Part shown: positions 34,246-45,645 of the stretch, one piece after another
Layout of the letters: each line of letters opens with the position of its first letter
Position numbering within the stretch: the stretch's first letter is position 1
Assembly (NCBI GenBank): GCA_036852015.1
Contig: JAANDG010000333.1
Location: 99,162-163,161 of the forward strand
Length of the DNA stretch: 64,000 bases
Source of the DNA: Pelodera strongyloides
Taxonomy: Eukaryota > Nematoda > Chromadorea > Rhabditida > Rhabditidae
Direction of reading: 5' to 3'
The notes under the pieces: generated by a model
Told to the model about the DNA's origin: nothing
The model's database searches: none
The model's input: only the letters and a program-made list of their open reading frames with translations
Made by a program: the position numbers and the translations under genes

Positions 34246-34683
34246 AGCTCCCCACCCCATCTTGACCTTGACTCTCCCTCTCTTCCCTCAAATCGCCTTC
34301 CATCTTCCATCCCCGGGTGAAAAACGTCGAACTGCATACATATGGGAACGTTGATTCCGCGCACTTTTTTATAGTTCCTTTTTTTCCTTTTGTGATTTTT
34401 CATTTCACTTATACGTTACTTTTAGGTTAGTAGTATTTTATCTATACACACGTTTCGCATATGTAAAAGTAAAAACCAGACTACGACCCAAATGATTTCC
34501 CAAGGCTCAATTTTTGTTTAAATAATTATTTGGCAATTTTCCCGGATTACTGCATCTTTTCAGTATACTAACAGTGTTTTATATGCTAACGTATCTGGCA
34601 TTACAAAGGTAAAATAACACAAAGAGTAAACCGTCCGCAGCTATTTGTCAATGTATATTTCAATTTTCCGTTTTTTTTTCTCT
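33130..34683. other. Gene-free AT-rich and CT-rich region
   Basis: No exon seen. From 33880 to 34290 the plus strand is strongly pyrimidine-biased, with a pure (CT)n tract at 34203-34241. It lies just upstream of the Penelope-like element; Naiad-type elements are reported to prefer microsatellites. Confidence 0.5.
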
Positions 34684-34702
34684 TAATTGGAATAATAAAA
34701 AA

Positions 34703-35638
34703 ATTTGCTACTTTTCTATTGACAATTCACTTAGTATTTCCGAAAATCCAAATATTAATAAATTTGACAAAGTTGCAGTTTATGACTTTAGTAGTCTATT
34801 CACTAATCTGCCACACAATTGTGTGTTAGATAATATATTTGAATTGATCGAGCTGTGCTTTAGCAACTCGGGAAAGGAATTCCTAAATGTCTCCTTTAAA
34901 TCTTGCTACTATACAGACACATATTCTAAAGAATGTTTCACCAAAGACCACATAAAACATATGGTTAAGTATATTGTAAATAACAGCTACCTTTTGTTCC
35001 AAAACAAGATGTTTCACCAAACAAAAGGCGTCCCACAAGGTGGTAACGCGTCGCCTCTATTAGCTGACTTAACACTCTCAATGATGGAATTCAAATACCT
35101 CAAAATCCCAACTAACCAAAATCTAGGCTTTCAAATGTGCATTAAAAGATATATGGATGACATTGTCATTTTCTTCAATGATAACCACATCCCAGCTCTT
35201 CTCAGCTACATGTACCCAAATACACTTGTCCTAGAAAAGGCAAATTCCAATGATCAAGAAGCACCGTTTCTAGATCTGTTCCTCAAAAGATCAAATGACA
35301 GATGGAACATAACCCTTTATAACAAAACCGATGATTATTCTTTTGAGGTTAACCGGTTTCCTATTTATGACACTCACATTAGTCCCACTATCAAACTGAA
35401 TTGTATTTTAGGAGAAGTCCTCAGAATTCATAGATGTACATCTGAACTTTCACAGTTCAAGCTTAAAGTTAAGGAATTCATTAATAAACTTCTCAGTAAT
35501 GGATACCCATTTAATATTATTATTAATTTCATACATAAATCAATCACTCGCTATCCCATTATCTCCTATAAGTATAACTCAAACCCTAACATATTGCGCA
35601 AATGGATTGTGTCACTCAATTTGCCTTTAGCATTATAA
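34703..35638 (+). pseudogene. PLE reverse transcriptase, C-terminal part (5' truncated copy)
   Basis: Begins inside the RT at the pseudo-LTR edge. The continuous frame includes YDFSSLFTNLPHN, KGVPQGGNASPLLADL, the catalytic block RYMDDIVIFF and a thumb-like C-terminal end RKWIVSLNLPLAL with TAA. It is better preserved than the downstream copy (no frameshift seen) but lacks the N-terminal half and endonuclease, so cannot act alone. Confidence 0.85.
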
Positions 35639-35772
35639 CCTATACAGGACTCACATCAGTCACACTACAAAGTACATATTATTATCCACACTGTAAATTA
35701 CACACTACAACACCACATTCTTCTTTTTTCTTTTACATTTTAATATATTTCCACTTATTTTATAATTATATT

Positions 35773-35850
35773 CCACCGGGGCATCGTACTGAAGATGACC
35801 CCACCCCGGTGGCATAAATCCTCGTCTATGACTAAGGGGTCGAAACGAGG
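35773..35850 (+). ncRNA. Conserved 3' hairpin pair of the PLE (upstream copy)
   Basis: CCACCGGGG (35773-35781) pairs with CCCCGGTGG (35804-35812), and CCTCGT (35820-35825) with ACGAGG (35845-35850). Between them lie CTGAAGA and GGGGTCGAAAC, resembling parts of a hammerhead core. Both hairpins are kept in the downstream copy. A full hammerhead fold could not be assigned. Confidence 0.5.
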
Positions 35851-35955
35851 TACCCTACTATCTACTCTTATTCAATTATAACGTTTTTCGTTCACTTTGC
35901 CTATTATTCTGTATCCATTGTATTATAACTTATAATTATGTTTTCTTTTCTATTG

Positions 35956-37494
35956 CGTAAGGATCCCAGTATGTAACGCTGGAGGATTAAGTTCCCCGCA
36001 CACATATTAAGGATTCATATAATACTATTTCTCGATTTTACTTCCTTTTCCTTGTATCAGCTTTTCTTACGTTACCATCTTTCTTTTGCTTTGCTTTCTC
36101 CTTAGTGAGGAGGCGTTGTCCTTAGTGGCACCCTGCTTTACCCTGCTTTACCCTTCGGGGTAAGGTTTTGTCCTTATTGGCACCCTGCTTTACCCCTCGT
36201 CCGTTTTTGTCCTTAGTGGCTTTTTGCCCTTCGGGGTATGGTTTTGTCCTTAGTGGCTCCCTGCTTTGCCCTTCGGGGTAAGGTTTCGTCCTTGGCACCC
36301 TGCTTTACCCTTCGGGGTAAGGTTTTGTCCTTAGTGGCCCCCTGCTTTACCCTTGGGGGTAAGGTTTTTTCCTTAGTGGCACCCTGCTTTACCCTTCGGG
36401 GTAAGGTTTTGTCCTTAGTGGCACCCTGCTTTACCTTCGGGGTAAGGTTTTGTCCTTAGTGACACCCTGCTTTACCCTTCGGGTAAGGTTTTGTCCTTGT
36501 GACACCCTGCTTTACCCTTCGGGGTAAGGTTTTGTCCTTAGTGGCACCCTGCTTTACCCTTCGGGGTAAGTTTTGTCCTTAGTGGCACCCTGCTTTACCC
36601 TTCGGGGTAAGGTTTTGTCCTTAGTGACACCCTGCTTTACCCTTCGGGGTAGGTTTTGTCCTTAGTGACACCCTGCTTTACCCTTCGGGGTAAGGTTTGT
36701 CCTTGTGACGTTTCCCCGTCTGTCTGGACGCTTTATCCCTAGTTGGGATAACATAAGTTTATATTATATTATACATATTTTATTTATTATTTTCTCAGTT
36801 ACATTATACATATTTTATTTATTATTTTCTCAGTTACATCCAGTATCAGTATTTTTATTCTATTTACTTTACGCTTATATTAAGTATTACCATAATCTAT
36901 TATATATTTTCCTTTTCGACACGTTCTTTGTTTCTCCTATAACAATTTTACATTTAGTACGCTAATCTTACACTATTCTCATTTTTCCTCCTTCCGAAGA
37001 GTTACCGACCTCTTGCAATGTTAACAATAAGTTATTTGGGCCATCACCGCTATATTTCTCTTTTCATTATTCCCACCACACTGCTTACAATCAAACCCCT
37101 TCAATATCAACATTCCCCTTACCTACATAATATTTAATTACCTGTTCTTTTGCCTTCACAATACATTTTCACCTATCTTCATAACTTCTAATCAAAAATT
37201 ATCGCTTGCCCTATCGTTATCCCACGGGATATTTCCTTTCTCTTTTATTCATGTCGGATTAGCTCCGCTTGCAAGAAACCATTACACTATACTCTTTTTA
37301 TTCATATATCTTCGCTATGGTTTCATCCGGTACTATGAGGGTGAGATTTTAAACCTCACAAATCTCCGCTACAATAATACCTATTCAATAGTATCTCTTC
37401 ATTCCCTGTATGGATCCCTGGCTTGTTCATGGTAGTAAATATGGACTGGCTGGCCGGGGTCGTCCACGGAGAACCCTCGTACCAACGTGGTTAG
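35956..37494 (+). other. 5' untranslated/leader part of the PLE
   Basis: Between the pseudo-LTR and the endonuclease frame. Holds the minisatellite at 36117-36719, then AT-rich sequence without a reading frame. A stop (TAG, 37492-37494) sets the upper limit of the endonuclease frame. Confidence 0.6.
36117..36719 (+). repeat. Minisatellite with UUCG-hairpin units
   Basis: About 14 units of 40-45 bp with consensus parts TTTACCCTTCGGGGTAAGG, TTTTGTCCTTAGTGGC and ACCCTGC. Most units contain TTACCC-TTCG-GGGTAA, a perfect 6-bp stem closed by a UUCG tetraloop, so the plus-strand RNA would carry a row of very stable hairpins. Some units have lost the loop or a base. Confidence 0.9.
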
Positions 37495-38709
37495 AATTCT
37501 CTAGTTCGAACTCGCCATGTTAGGTTCCAAGAGGTTCCGAAGTGCCAGTTCTACTGCCTTACTCCTAAGGCCGGGGGCGGCCGAACGGAGGAACTGTTAT
37601 GCCCTGCTACAACAACAGAATACTATAATAAAAACTATTTCACGTCAACAAAAGTAGGCCCTAAACTTAAAATTACTTCGTTGGAAGGTACTCGAGAAAT
37701 TGGAAATCCATGTTCTAATAAACGGTGTAAGATTTGTCCACTGATCTCTTTCGAAAAACTAATACGTAGTAGCTCAACAAGATATTTCAGTCATATCTAT
37801 TCAAATTCATCTTCTGATTGTGAAAGTAAGAGTGTTGTGTACTGCATTACTTGTGACAAATGTCTAGTTCAGTATATTGGTGAAACTAAAAGATCTCTTA
37901 AATGTCGTTTCAGTCAACATCGTTGGCATTTTAAAAAAGATTCTCAAGAAACCGTTCTTTACCGACATTTTTCGGAATGCCAAAAAGGTGTTGCAAACAA
38001 ATGTTTTACCATTCATATATTAGACGATCTGCAGGAAAACTCAACTGATTCTATCCGTAAAGAAAAGGAACTTTTTTGGATAAAACTTCTTAATACTGCT
38101 TACCCTTGCGGTCTAAATGACCAAATTAAAGGATATGGCCTGACAACTGATTCTAACAAATCGGGTCTAGGTAACCGTAACCTCCCTTATTTCGCTATTA
38201 AAATCAAAAGACCATCTAAAAATCGCGGACCTAGAAGAAAAATGGCTTTACGTAATACCCCAGTCCTACCTATTACTGAACTAAACCAAGAAATTCCATA
38301 CCAAAAGCTAACATCCCTTAACTACACTTTGTCCAAAAAAATTAAAACAAAGTTAGTTAAAAACTACTTTACTGGTGACGTTAATTTGTCTTATAAACGT
38401 AACGTCGAGGCACTGTGCGGTCAACTAAGCATTTGTACATCTGTTGATAACACTAAAAAACAGCACGTTAAACCAGATATAATTGTACGAATTCCTTTAC
38501 TTGATGTCAATAATGTTTCAAATTTTCAGTTTATTATCAAAAACGGTCTTAAAACCATTTTCGAAAATAATAACATCCCAAGACACAAACTACCGACAAT
38601 TCGTTTCATATATAAATATAATCCCTTAAGGCCTAAATTATTCAATTATAAACCCTTGTCTCCTCCAGTAAACCATATGACCAAAAATGTGCTTGCTTTG
38701 AATATTTAA
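37495..38709 (+). CDS. PLE GIY-YIG endonuclease region
   Basis: Open frame from after the TAG at 37492 to TAA at 38707-38709; no early ATG, so the start is unclear. It reads NPCSNKRCKICPLIS (cysteine-rich lead-in), then VVYCITCDKCLVQYIGET (the GIY-YIG core as YCI...YIG), conserved Arg/His residues in CRFSQHRWHF, and KEKELFWIKLLNTAYPCGLN, the Glu-containing end of the nuclease. It nicks target DNA to prime reverse transcription. The frame continues past a single TAA straight into the reverse transcriptase. Confidence 0.85.
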   Translation, partial: NSLVRTRHVRFQEVPKCQFYCLTPKAGGGRTEELLCPATTTEYYNKNYFTSTKVGPKLKITSLEGTREIGNPCSNKRCKICPLISFEKLIRSSSTRYFSHIYSNSSSDCESKSVVYCITCDKCLVQYIGETKRSLKCRFSQHRWHFKKDSQETVLYRHFSECQKGVANKCFTIHILDDLQENSTDSIRKEKELFWIKLLNTAYPCGLNDQIKGYGLTTDSNKSGLGNRNLPYFAIKIKRPSKNRGPRRKMALRNTPVLPITELNQEIPYQKLTSLNYTLSKKIKTKLVKNYFTGDVNLSYKRNVEALCGQLSICTSVDNTKKQHVKPDIIVRIPLLDVNNVSNFQFIIKNGLKTIFENNNIPRHKLPTIRFIYKYNPLRPKLFNYKPLSPPVNHMTKNVLALNI

Positions 38710-39591
38710 GCCTTTGTAAACCCAAAAAAAATTTCGTACAATAACGATACCCATATTATAACTGGCAACTGCAGAATATTCGAATCTAAATTCCCTCAAA
38801 CTACATGTTTACTGTCAAAAGGTACTAAATTCCGGGAACCTTTTACAAAAGACGAATTTTCTAAGCATTTATTTTCCTTGAAGGTTGACCTTCAAAAAAG
38901 CTTAACTAACTTTTTCAACAAACACAAGATAAACCTTCCAAGTTCAAGCCTTAATGTTCTTCACAATGCAATTCTTAATACAAATTATAACTCTCCACTC
39001 GAAAACCACTCCTCCCAACTAATCAAAGATATCACCACCATTAGGAACCAATTTATCATAACATGTGTAGACAAGGCGTCTTCCAATTTCTGTTTCTCTT
39101 GCCCTCTCCTCTATACACACTTTCTTCATAAAGAACTCGGCATAATCGATCCCCAAAACGGACAGGTCGTGGGAAATGACACCTATAGACCTTATGTTGA
39201 TGAATCCAAAGAAAGTGTAATTGGTAGACACGAACAGTTCTGTAACATATTTGGAATACAACTGGAAGGTGATGATAGAAAACTACCTAATATATACGCA
39301 ATTCCAAAGTTACATAAAGAAACTATGAAAATGCGGTTTATTACAGCGGCCAAAAACAGTTCCCTAAAATCACTTTCAGTAGTCCTACAAAAAATTCTTA
39401 AACATTTAAGGAAGCATCTTAAAAACTATTGCAACGCTGTTACTAATTGGAATAATAAAAAAATTTGCTACTTTTCTATTGACAATTCACTTAGTATTTC
39501 CGAAAATCCAAATATTAATAAATTTGACAAAGTTGCAGTTTATGACTTTAGTAGTCTATTCACTAATCTGCCACACAATTGTGTTAGATAA
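38710..39591 (+). pseudogene. PLE reverse transcriptase, N-terminal part
   Basis: Same frame as the endonuclease, after the TAA. It reads CVDKASSNFCFSCPLLY, NIYAIPKLHKETMKMRF and YDFSSLFTNLPHN. A 2-bp deletion (GTGTT, where the upstream copy has GTGTGTT) shifts the frame at about 39582. The rest of the RT (39592-40385) is present but interrupted by further 1-bp losses near 39855, 40040 and 40266. Confidence 0.8.
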
Positions 39592-40521
39592 TATATTTGA
39601 ATTGATCGAGCTGTGCTTTAGCAACTCGGGAAAGGAATTCCTAAATGTCTCCTTTAAATCTTGCTACTATACAGACACATATTCTAAAGAATGTTTCACC
39701 AAAGACCACATAAAACATATGGTTAAGTATATTGTAAATAACAGCTACCTTTTGTTCCAAAACAAGATGTTTCACCAAACAAAAGGCGTCCCACAAGGTG
39801 GTAACGCGTCGCCTCTATTAGCTGACTTAACACTCTCAATGATGGAATTCAAAACCTCAAACTCCCAACTAACCAAAATCTAGGCTTTCAAATGTGCATT
39901 AAAAGATATATGGATGACATTGTCATTTTCTTCGATGATAACCACATCCCAGCTCTTCTCAGCTACATGTACCCAAATACACTTGTCCTAGAAAAGGCAA
40001 ATTCCAATGATCAAGAAGCACCGTTTCTAGATCTGTTCCCAAAAGATCAAATGACAGATGGAACATAACCCTTTATAACAAAACCGATGATTATTCTTTT
40101 GAGGTTAACCGGTTTCCTATTTATGACACTCACATTAGTCCCACTATCAAACTGAATTGTATTTTAGGAGAAGTCCTCAGAATTCATAGATGTACATCTG
40201 AACTTTCACAGTTCAAGCTTAAAGTTAAGGAATTCATTAATAAACTTCTCAGTAATGGATACCCATTAATATTATTATTAATTTCATACATAAATCAATC
40301 ACTCGCTATCCCATTATCTCCTATAAGTATAACTCAAACCCTAACATATTGCGCAAATGGATTGTGTCACTCAATTTGCCTTTAACATTATATCCTATAC
40401 AGGACTCACATAAGTCACACTACAAAGTACATATTATTATCCACACTGTAAATACACACTACAACACCACATTCTTTTTCTTTTACATTTTAAGTATTTC
40501 CACTTATTTTATAATTATATT

Positions 40522-40599
40522 CCACCGGGGCATCGTACTGAAGATGACCCCACCCCGGTGGCATAAATCCTCGTCTATGACTAAGGGGTCGAAACGAGG
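40522..40599 (+). ncRNA. Conserved 3' hairpin pair of the PLE (downstream copy)
   Basis: Same two inverted repeats and the same intervening CTGAAGA and GGGGTCGAAAC as at 35773-35850, without a change, although nearby coding sequence has several indels. Confidence 0.5.
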
Positions 40600-41016
40600 T
40601 ACCCTACTATCTACTCTTATTCAATTATAACGTTTTTCGTTCACTTTGCCTATTATTCTGTATCCATTGTATTATAACTTATAATTATGTTTTCTTTTCT
40701 ATTGCTGTAAATATAGCAGATTTGTCTTAGTCCCTCGCTTTTTCTTCTGCCGAACGACGGCGATTCATCATTCATTGTTTTTCTCAGCTGTCATTTACTA
40801 TTGACAGACTTTGCCTAAGAACTAAGCCTATTGTTAACCTACTATTCCAAGCATAATCCCCCTAAGTGAAATCAAATCGTCTAAAATAAGCCTGCATTTC
40901 TTCAAAACTAATCCTATCTTGTATTATTATACGTATTTTCTTTCGTATTGCGGAATTACTGCTAACAATTACTAATAATCACCATAATCGTTAATAATTT
41001 CCTTCGTTTCTTACCG

Positions 41017-41019
<3 letters not shown>

Positions 41020-41073
<54 letters not shown>
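41020..41073. repeat. Poly-T tract (54 nt)
   Basis: Uninterrupted T run about 315 bp past the end of the Penelope-like element. It could be the tail of a minus-strand retroposed sequence, but no body was identified. Confidence 0.9.
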
Positions 41074-41075
<2 letters not shown>

Positions 41076-41752
41076 TTTCAAATGTTTTGGCGCCATAACA
41101 TGGTCGTCTTAAATGTTTTTCTTCGTTTGCGTGAGCCATAGAGACAATAAATGTCCTTTTCTTTCTCACCATTTTATGGCTTTTGACGACCTTTACGATT
41201 ACGATTACGACAGAAGTTAGGACGCGCCACGTAGGGTCCACTTACGCTCCTCGTATATAACTATTATTACGCAATGTAAGTAGGTACACAAAGGGTGTAA
41301 GTAGCTAACACTGGCAGTTTACGTTGTGTGGATATATGTACCATGCAGTGCGTAATAACATGTTGATTCAAAGTTCAAAGTCCAACTGTATTTCTCCAGA
41401 TTTTGAGAAAATTAACCACTAAATCAATATAATGGGTAGAAATACCAATTTTATCCTCTATTTATACCTATAATTGCGCCAAATTCGTTCTATTTTTCTT
41501 TGAAAAATATAATGGAAGACTATTTTCGAGCTAGTTCTTCTTGTTAAATTCTTATATCGTAAATCGACATAAATATATTCGGCAAACAAATAAGTGTGGG
41601 CTCATTTTAGTTAATGGCCTTGTCTCAAAAACTTGATTCTATATAATTGCTGAAACATTATTATAAGAACGAAAGCGCCCTATTATTTGGTAGAAGACCG
41701 AAAGCGCCATATTGTTTTGATACCTTGTAGGCTTGTAGGAATTGATGAATTG

Positions 41753-41929
41753 TTAAAACGAAATACCGGCCGGTTTTTGAAACATCGAGCCCACCAGCAT
41801 TCTTATGCAGCCTATGCAAATGACAATAAATTAGAATAAAAAATCGCGCTAAATTCTGGTTAATTGGCATAAGTACGTACTTCAGTTATCCATGATGCGT
41901 TTCAAAAACCGGCCGGTATTTCGCTTTAA
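41753..41929. repeat. Palindromic TTAA element, family P1, copy 5
   Basis: Left arm ACGAAATACCGGCCGG, right arm CCGGCCGGTATTTCGCT, TTAA at both ends. It lies in the gene-free stretch after the Penelope-like element. Confidence 0.85.
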
Positions 41930-42758
41930 ATTCTTATCGTAACTTCGACATAAATATAACTATAAACATTGCCTTATTTTTTTTTAGAAGAAAAAAGTAA
42001 GTATGGGCGTGTGGGCTAGCCTTGTCTGAGCAAAATTTTTTTCCAATTTATCAGGAAATCACTGCTGGTTGGATGAAAGCTTGTTTCTATATAACTGCTG
42101 AAACATTATTATTAGAACAAAAGTGTCATATTATTTTAAGTAAGTGTAAGATGTCTTGTAGGAATTGATGAATTATCAAAATGATAGACGGCGCAATTTT
42201 AAGACATCATAAATTTGCTTCGGAGTACCCATAAAAATAACTTGCAAAGGGTTGTCCTTATAAGGTGGATGGGAATCCACAGATGCTCCGAGAGGGCGGA
42301 TGTTTCTGATGACTCTTAAATAAAATCCCAATTTTGTATTGTTTTGCTAAAAATCAATAAGGTTATTTTGTTCAACATTGAAACGTGTGCCCTTGAACAA
42401 ATAAATCGACGAATGTTTTATGTTTATGTTTGGCCTGCCACGATCAAGACCACGACGGTTCACGCTCTACATATCATATATATATATATATATATCCTCA
42501 TATGTACCTTATGGATGGACTCCATTTTAGCTGTGCTAAAATATAGTTACCCATAGAAATGGGACTGAATGCATATAGCGAGTAGTTTCTACAGAGGAAC
42601 TGAAAAAAAAGTATTTTCTACTCCGGGCATATAACTTACGTAGACATGCGAAAGTTCATTTCACGGTTTTGTCTTTGTTCGTCTATAAGTCTTGGTGAGA
42701 AAGATGCAAAGCGGGAGAGAGAGGGGAGGGAGATTAGAGAACGAGAGTGTTGTGAGAT

Positions 42759-42789
<31 letters not shown>

Positions 42790-43699
42790 GCGAGAGATGG
42801 AGGGATGCCATGAGGATTCTAGAAACATACTTCCTTTGTTCTCTTTAAATTCCCTCTTCCTTAGTGCACAACATTTCGAAATCCAATCCATCCGGTGTAT
42901 ATTACGTACACGCACTTAGTATAGTCTATATGAGACCCCTTATTGAGCCCTCTTGGACGCTCCTCAAGTGCGCAAAAGCCATCTGTTGGCGCCGGTGCGG
43001 TACCATTGACACCAATCCATACCATAAGCTCATTTCTCTCTAGCTCCCATTTCTCTCGCACCTCTCAGTGGTTTCCACTAGAACCCTGCTCTCTCATTCT
43101 CTCTCTAACACCTCTACCCTCTACCCTCTCACTCGATTGGTCCGCTTCGTTTTTGCATACAACAACACCGCGCGGCACCACGGCACATATGATGCATATT
43201 AACATTCAGGATTTGACCTTTGCTTATAGTTTACCTTAGTTATGCGAGGCTTCAGTCGTACAGTTTTTTATGATTTTCCGAAATCGGAAAACACAGAAAA
43301 GAGTCCGTCCCAGTTTGCCCACTTTCCAGTTTCCGGGTTCGACATGTTCTGCATGTCGTTTATTATTCATTATTTTCTCTTCTGAAAACATCTGCTGATT
43401 TCTGCGAAACAGAATGTCCTTTCTCCCATGTGCCTTTTTGAGTAATTTATTATTTATAGAATGTTACTATAGTTTTCAGTTTTCATAGCTATTATTGGGA
43501 TTTTATTTCGGTACAAGCGTATTTGTCACCAGATACGAAACTTAAAAACATTATTCAATTGTTAGTGCAAATGCACAGAATCTTTCAAATCGTATTTTAT
43601 AAATTGGATATTATCCAGTTCATCAATACTTTTATCCAAATCGGCTCAAAAGCTTACACTTTGGATAAGTTACTTACGATATTCTAATTTATCTCATTG

Positions 43700-43870
43700 T
43701 TAAAGCGAAATGCTAGCCTCTTTGGAAAATTTGCATATGATAAGCAAATCCTATGTTTCCTATGCTAATTTTGTACGATTGCCGTGGACGATCGTACAAA
43801 ATTAGCATAGGATACATAGGATTTGCTTATCATATGCAAATTTTCCAAAGGGGCTAGCATTTCGCTTTAA
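43700..43870. repeat. Palindromic TTAA element, family P2, copy 2
   Basis: Same length (171 bp) and nearly the same sequence as 23890-24060, with TTAA at both ends. Low divergence between the copies suggests recent activity. Confidence 0.88.
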
Positions 43871-44967
43871 ACATTACCGACGTCCGAATGAGGATAATTC
43901 TATGGATTTATAACAAAGGGGAAAGCAAATCCGCTCATGTATTTATATGCGTTGGGACGGCGCAAAACGGTTTATGGTTCTAAATAGGGGATAATCCGTT
44001 CCCGATTTAGGCACCTTAATCGCCTTTAGAATACGTATATCAAATAGATTATTGATATTGGGCAAAAGGCTCATTTTTCACGATCTCTCGTTTCGCAAAT
44101 GTTGCATTTTGTAGACAGACATGATTTTTTTTTATAAAACATTTCTTGACCTTTTTAAACAGTATACGAGTTCTTGATTGGCCTTTTACTGCTGGTTTCG
44201 GGCTTTTTTCTTTGTATTTTCCTGGTATTACCGTCAATTGTGGCTGCTATGCCCAGTGGTAGGTAGTAGGTAGTGACTAAACCAAAAGCTAGGCTGTTTT
44301 ATACGCACTTGACTTTTATATGTAGTTTTAGTCTACTTTTGTATGCGAAAGTCATTGTCTATTATCTCTGTTCCAGGTAGTTTATTGTTGAGAAATCGAT
44401 TAAAACTCCCGATTATTGTTTCCATAGAAGTATGATCATTTCTCTCTCTCTCTCTCTCTCTCTCTTTCTCCTCTTCTCTCTCTTTCTCTCTCTGTCTCTC
44501 TCTCTGTTTGCTTTCCCCTCACTCTTCTTCTACTCAGCGGACCGCCACACTTATTTACACACCTTCTTATGTTGTATTTGCATATTTGTACAAATTATCC
44601 GCTCTCCAATCGTATGCACAAATAGACTCATCTCTCTCCACCTCCCTCTTTACTTCTTTGTGCCTCTCCCTCTTTTCCTCTCTCTCTCTCCGTCTCCCTC
44701 TCTCTCTCTCTCACTCCTTCTTATTCTCCCTCTCCTTCTCATCTGTCTCTCTCTCTTATCTCTCTATCTTAGCTCTCTCTATCTCTCTCTTCCCTCCGAG
44801 AGAATTGTGCTCCCAAAACTCATCCTAAACCTGCCCAATACCTTTGACCAACACGCCAAGAAGCTTGCTGTGGCTCTTTACTTATATTGTGGCACTATAT
44901 TTTGAAACCGTATACAAATTCATATACAATAACTTTCAGAGCTCACTTGTTTGTCCCAGCTACGAAA

Positions 44968-45141
44968 CTAAAGCAGAATAACAGCCGGTTTTTGAAACGT
45001 ATGTCGAACGCTGTATTCCGGTATAGTGTCGCGATCCTGCGCTATTTTTTAAGCTAAAAATAACTATTTACTTTTGCGTACAACATATGGGAATGCAGTT
45101 GTCCAACATTCGTTTCAAAACCGCCCGTTATATCGCTTTAA
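44968..45141. repeat. Palindromic element, diverged P1 relative
   Basis: CTAA|AGCAGAATAACAGCCGG and a right arm ending TATATCGCT|TTAA. About the same length as P1 copies but clearly diverged in the arms. Confidence 0.6.
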
Positions 45142-45559
45142 ACTATAAGCGGTTTGCTTCGTTCTAGTATTGGTAGCAAGGGGAAAGGAGGAATGCTCTA
45201 GCTAAGATCTTGTTTCACAGATTTGAAAATTATGTCTTGCATTACACTACGAAACATCGACTATCCTATACTAATCAAGTACTATATGCATACTAAACAA
45301 CACAAGTATAAACATAGTATAAACATAGTGTCGGTACTATCTTCGTATGTAAGCTCTCCTAGTCGTCTGCTAGCAAATAGATCGATCTAGGATAAGAAAG
45401 AATCCTATTTCCGATGGATAACGATCATATATGACACTTCAACTTTAAGATAAACATCTTTTCTTTTCGTGCCACATTTATACTTAACTAGCTTGGTATT
45501 CTTATCGACGATCTACATTTATACTATTTCAAACTAAATGAGATGCGTCAAGATAAAGA

Positions 45560-45645
45560 CTGAGAGAAAGAGTAGTGAAGGTATTTCATATGTCCCAGGA
45601 AATGGGTCGAGGGTTCAGTTCCCTGCCGCGGCGGTGTTCTCTATT
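45560..45645 (+). repeat. Diverged tRNA-derived SINE relative
   Basis: Shares the stretch AGGAAATGGGTCGAGGGTTC with the SINE copies at 558 and 60864 (there AGGAAATAGGTCGATGGTTC), with a B-box-like GGTTCAGTTCC. The A-box part is poorly preserved. Confidence 0.45.

Larger units (their letters stand above)
34684..40705 (+). mobile_element. Penelope-like retroelement with N-terminal GIY-YIG (Naiad-type), tandem pseudo-LTR arrangement
   Basis: A 5'-truncated copy (34684-35956) is followed by a longer copy (35957-40705) whose last 1.26 kb repeats it. These direct repeats are the pseudo-LTRs typical of Penelope-like elements. The long copy runs: minisatellite leader (36117-36719), GIY-YIG endonuclease (37495-38709), then reverse transcriptase in the same frame (38710-40380). 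The truncated copy ends its RT with its own stop, so the EN-before-RT order is not an artefact of tandem insertion. Endonuclease-first order is the hallmark of the Naiad/Chlamys group. The characteristic CxC linker was not clearly seen. Confidence 0.85.

Noticed and set aside
34095..34403. 102-codon Arg/Glu-rich frame on the minus strand
   Set aside because: Pure GA-repeat translation (RERERE).
36238..36459. 73-codon repetitive frame in the PLE leader
   Set aside because: Product of the minisatellite; unit length is not kept at a multiple of three across the array.
42345..42555. Scattered single-frame ORFs of 60-110 codons across 41-50 kb
   Set aside because: No splice-bounded continuity, no family motif, and many overlap microsatellites or AT-rich DNA.
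44432..44905. 157-codon Ser/Leu-rich frame
   Set aside because: It is a translated CT-rich microsatellite region, not a protein with supported features.
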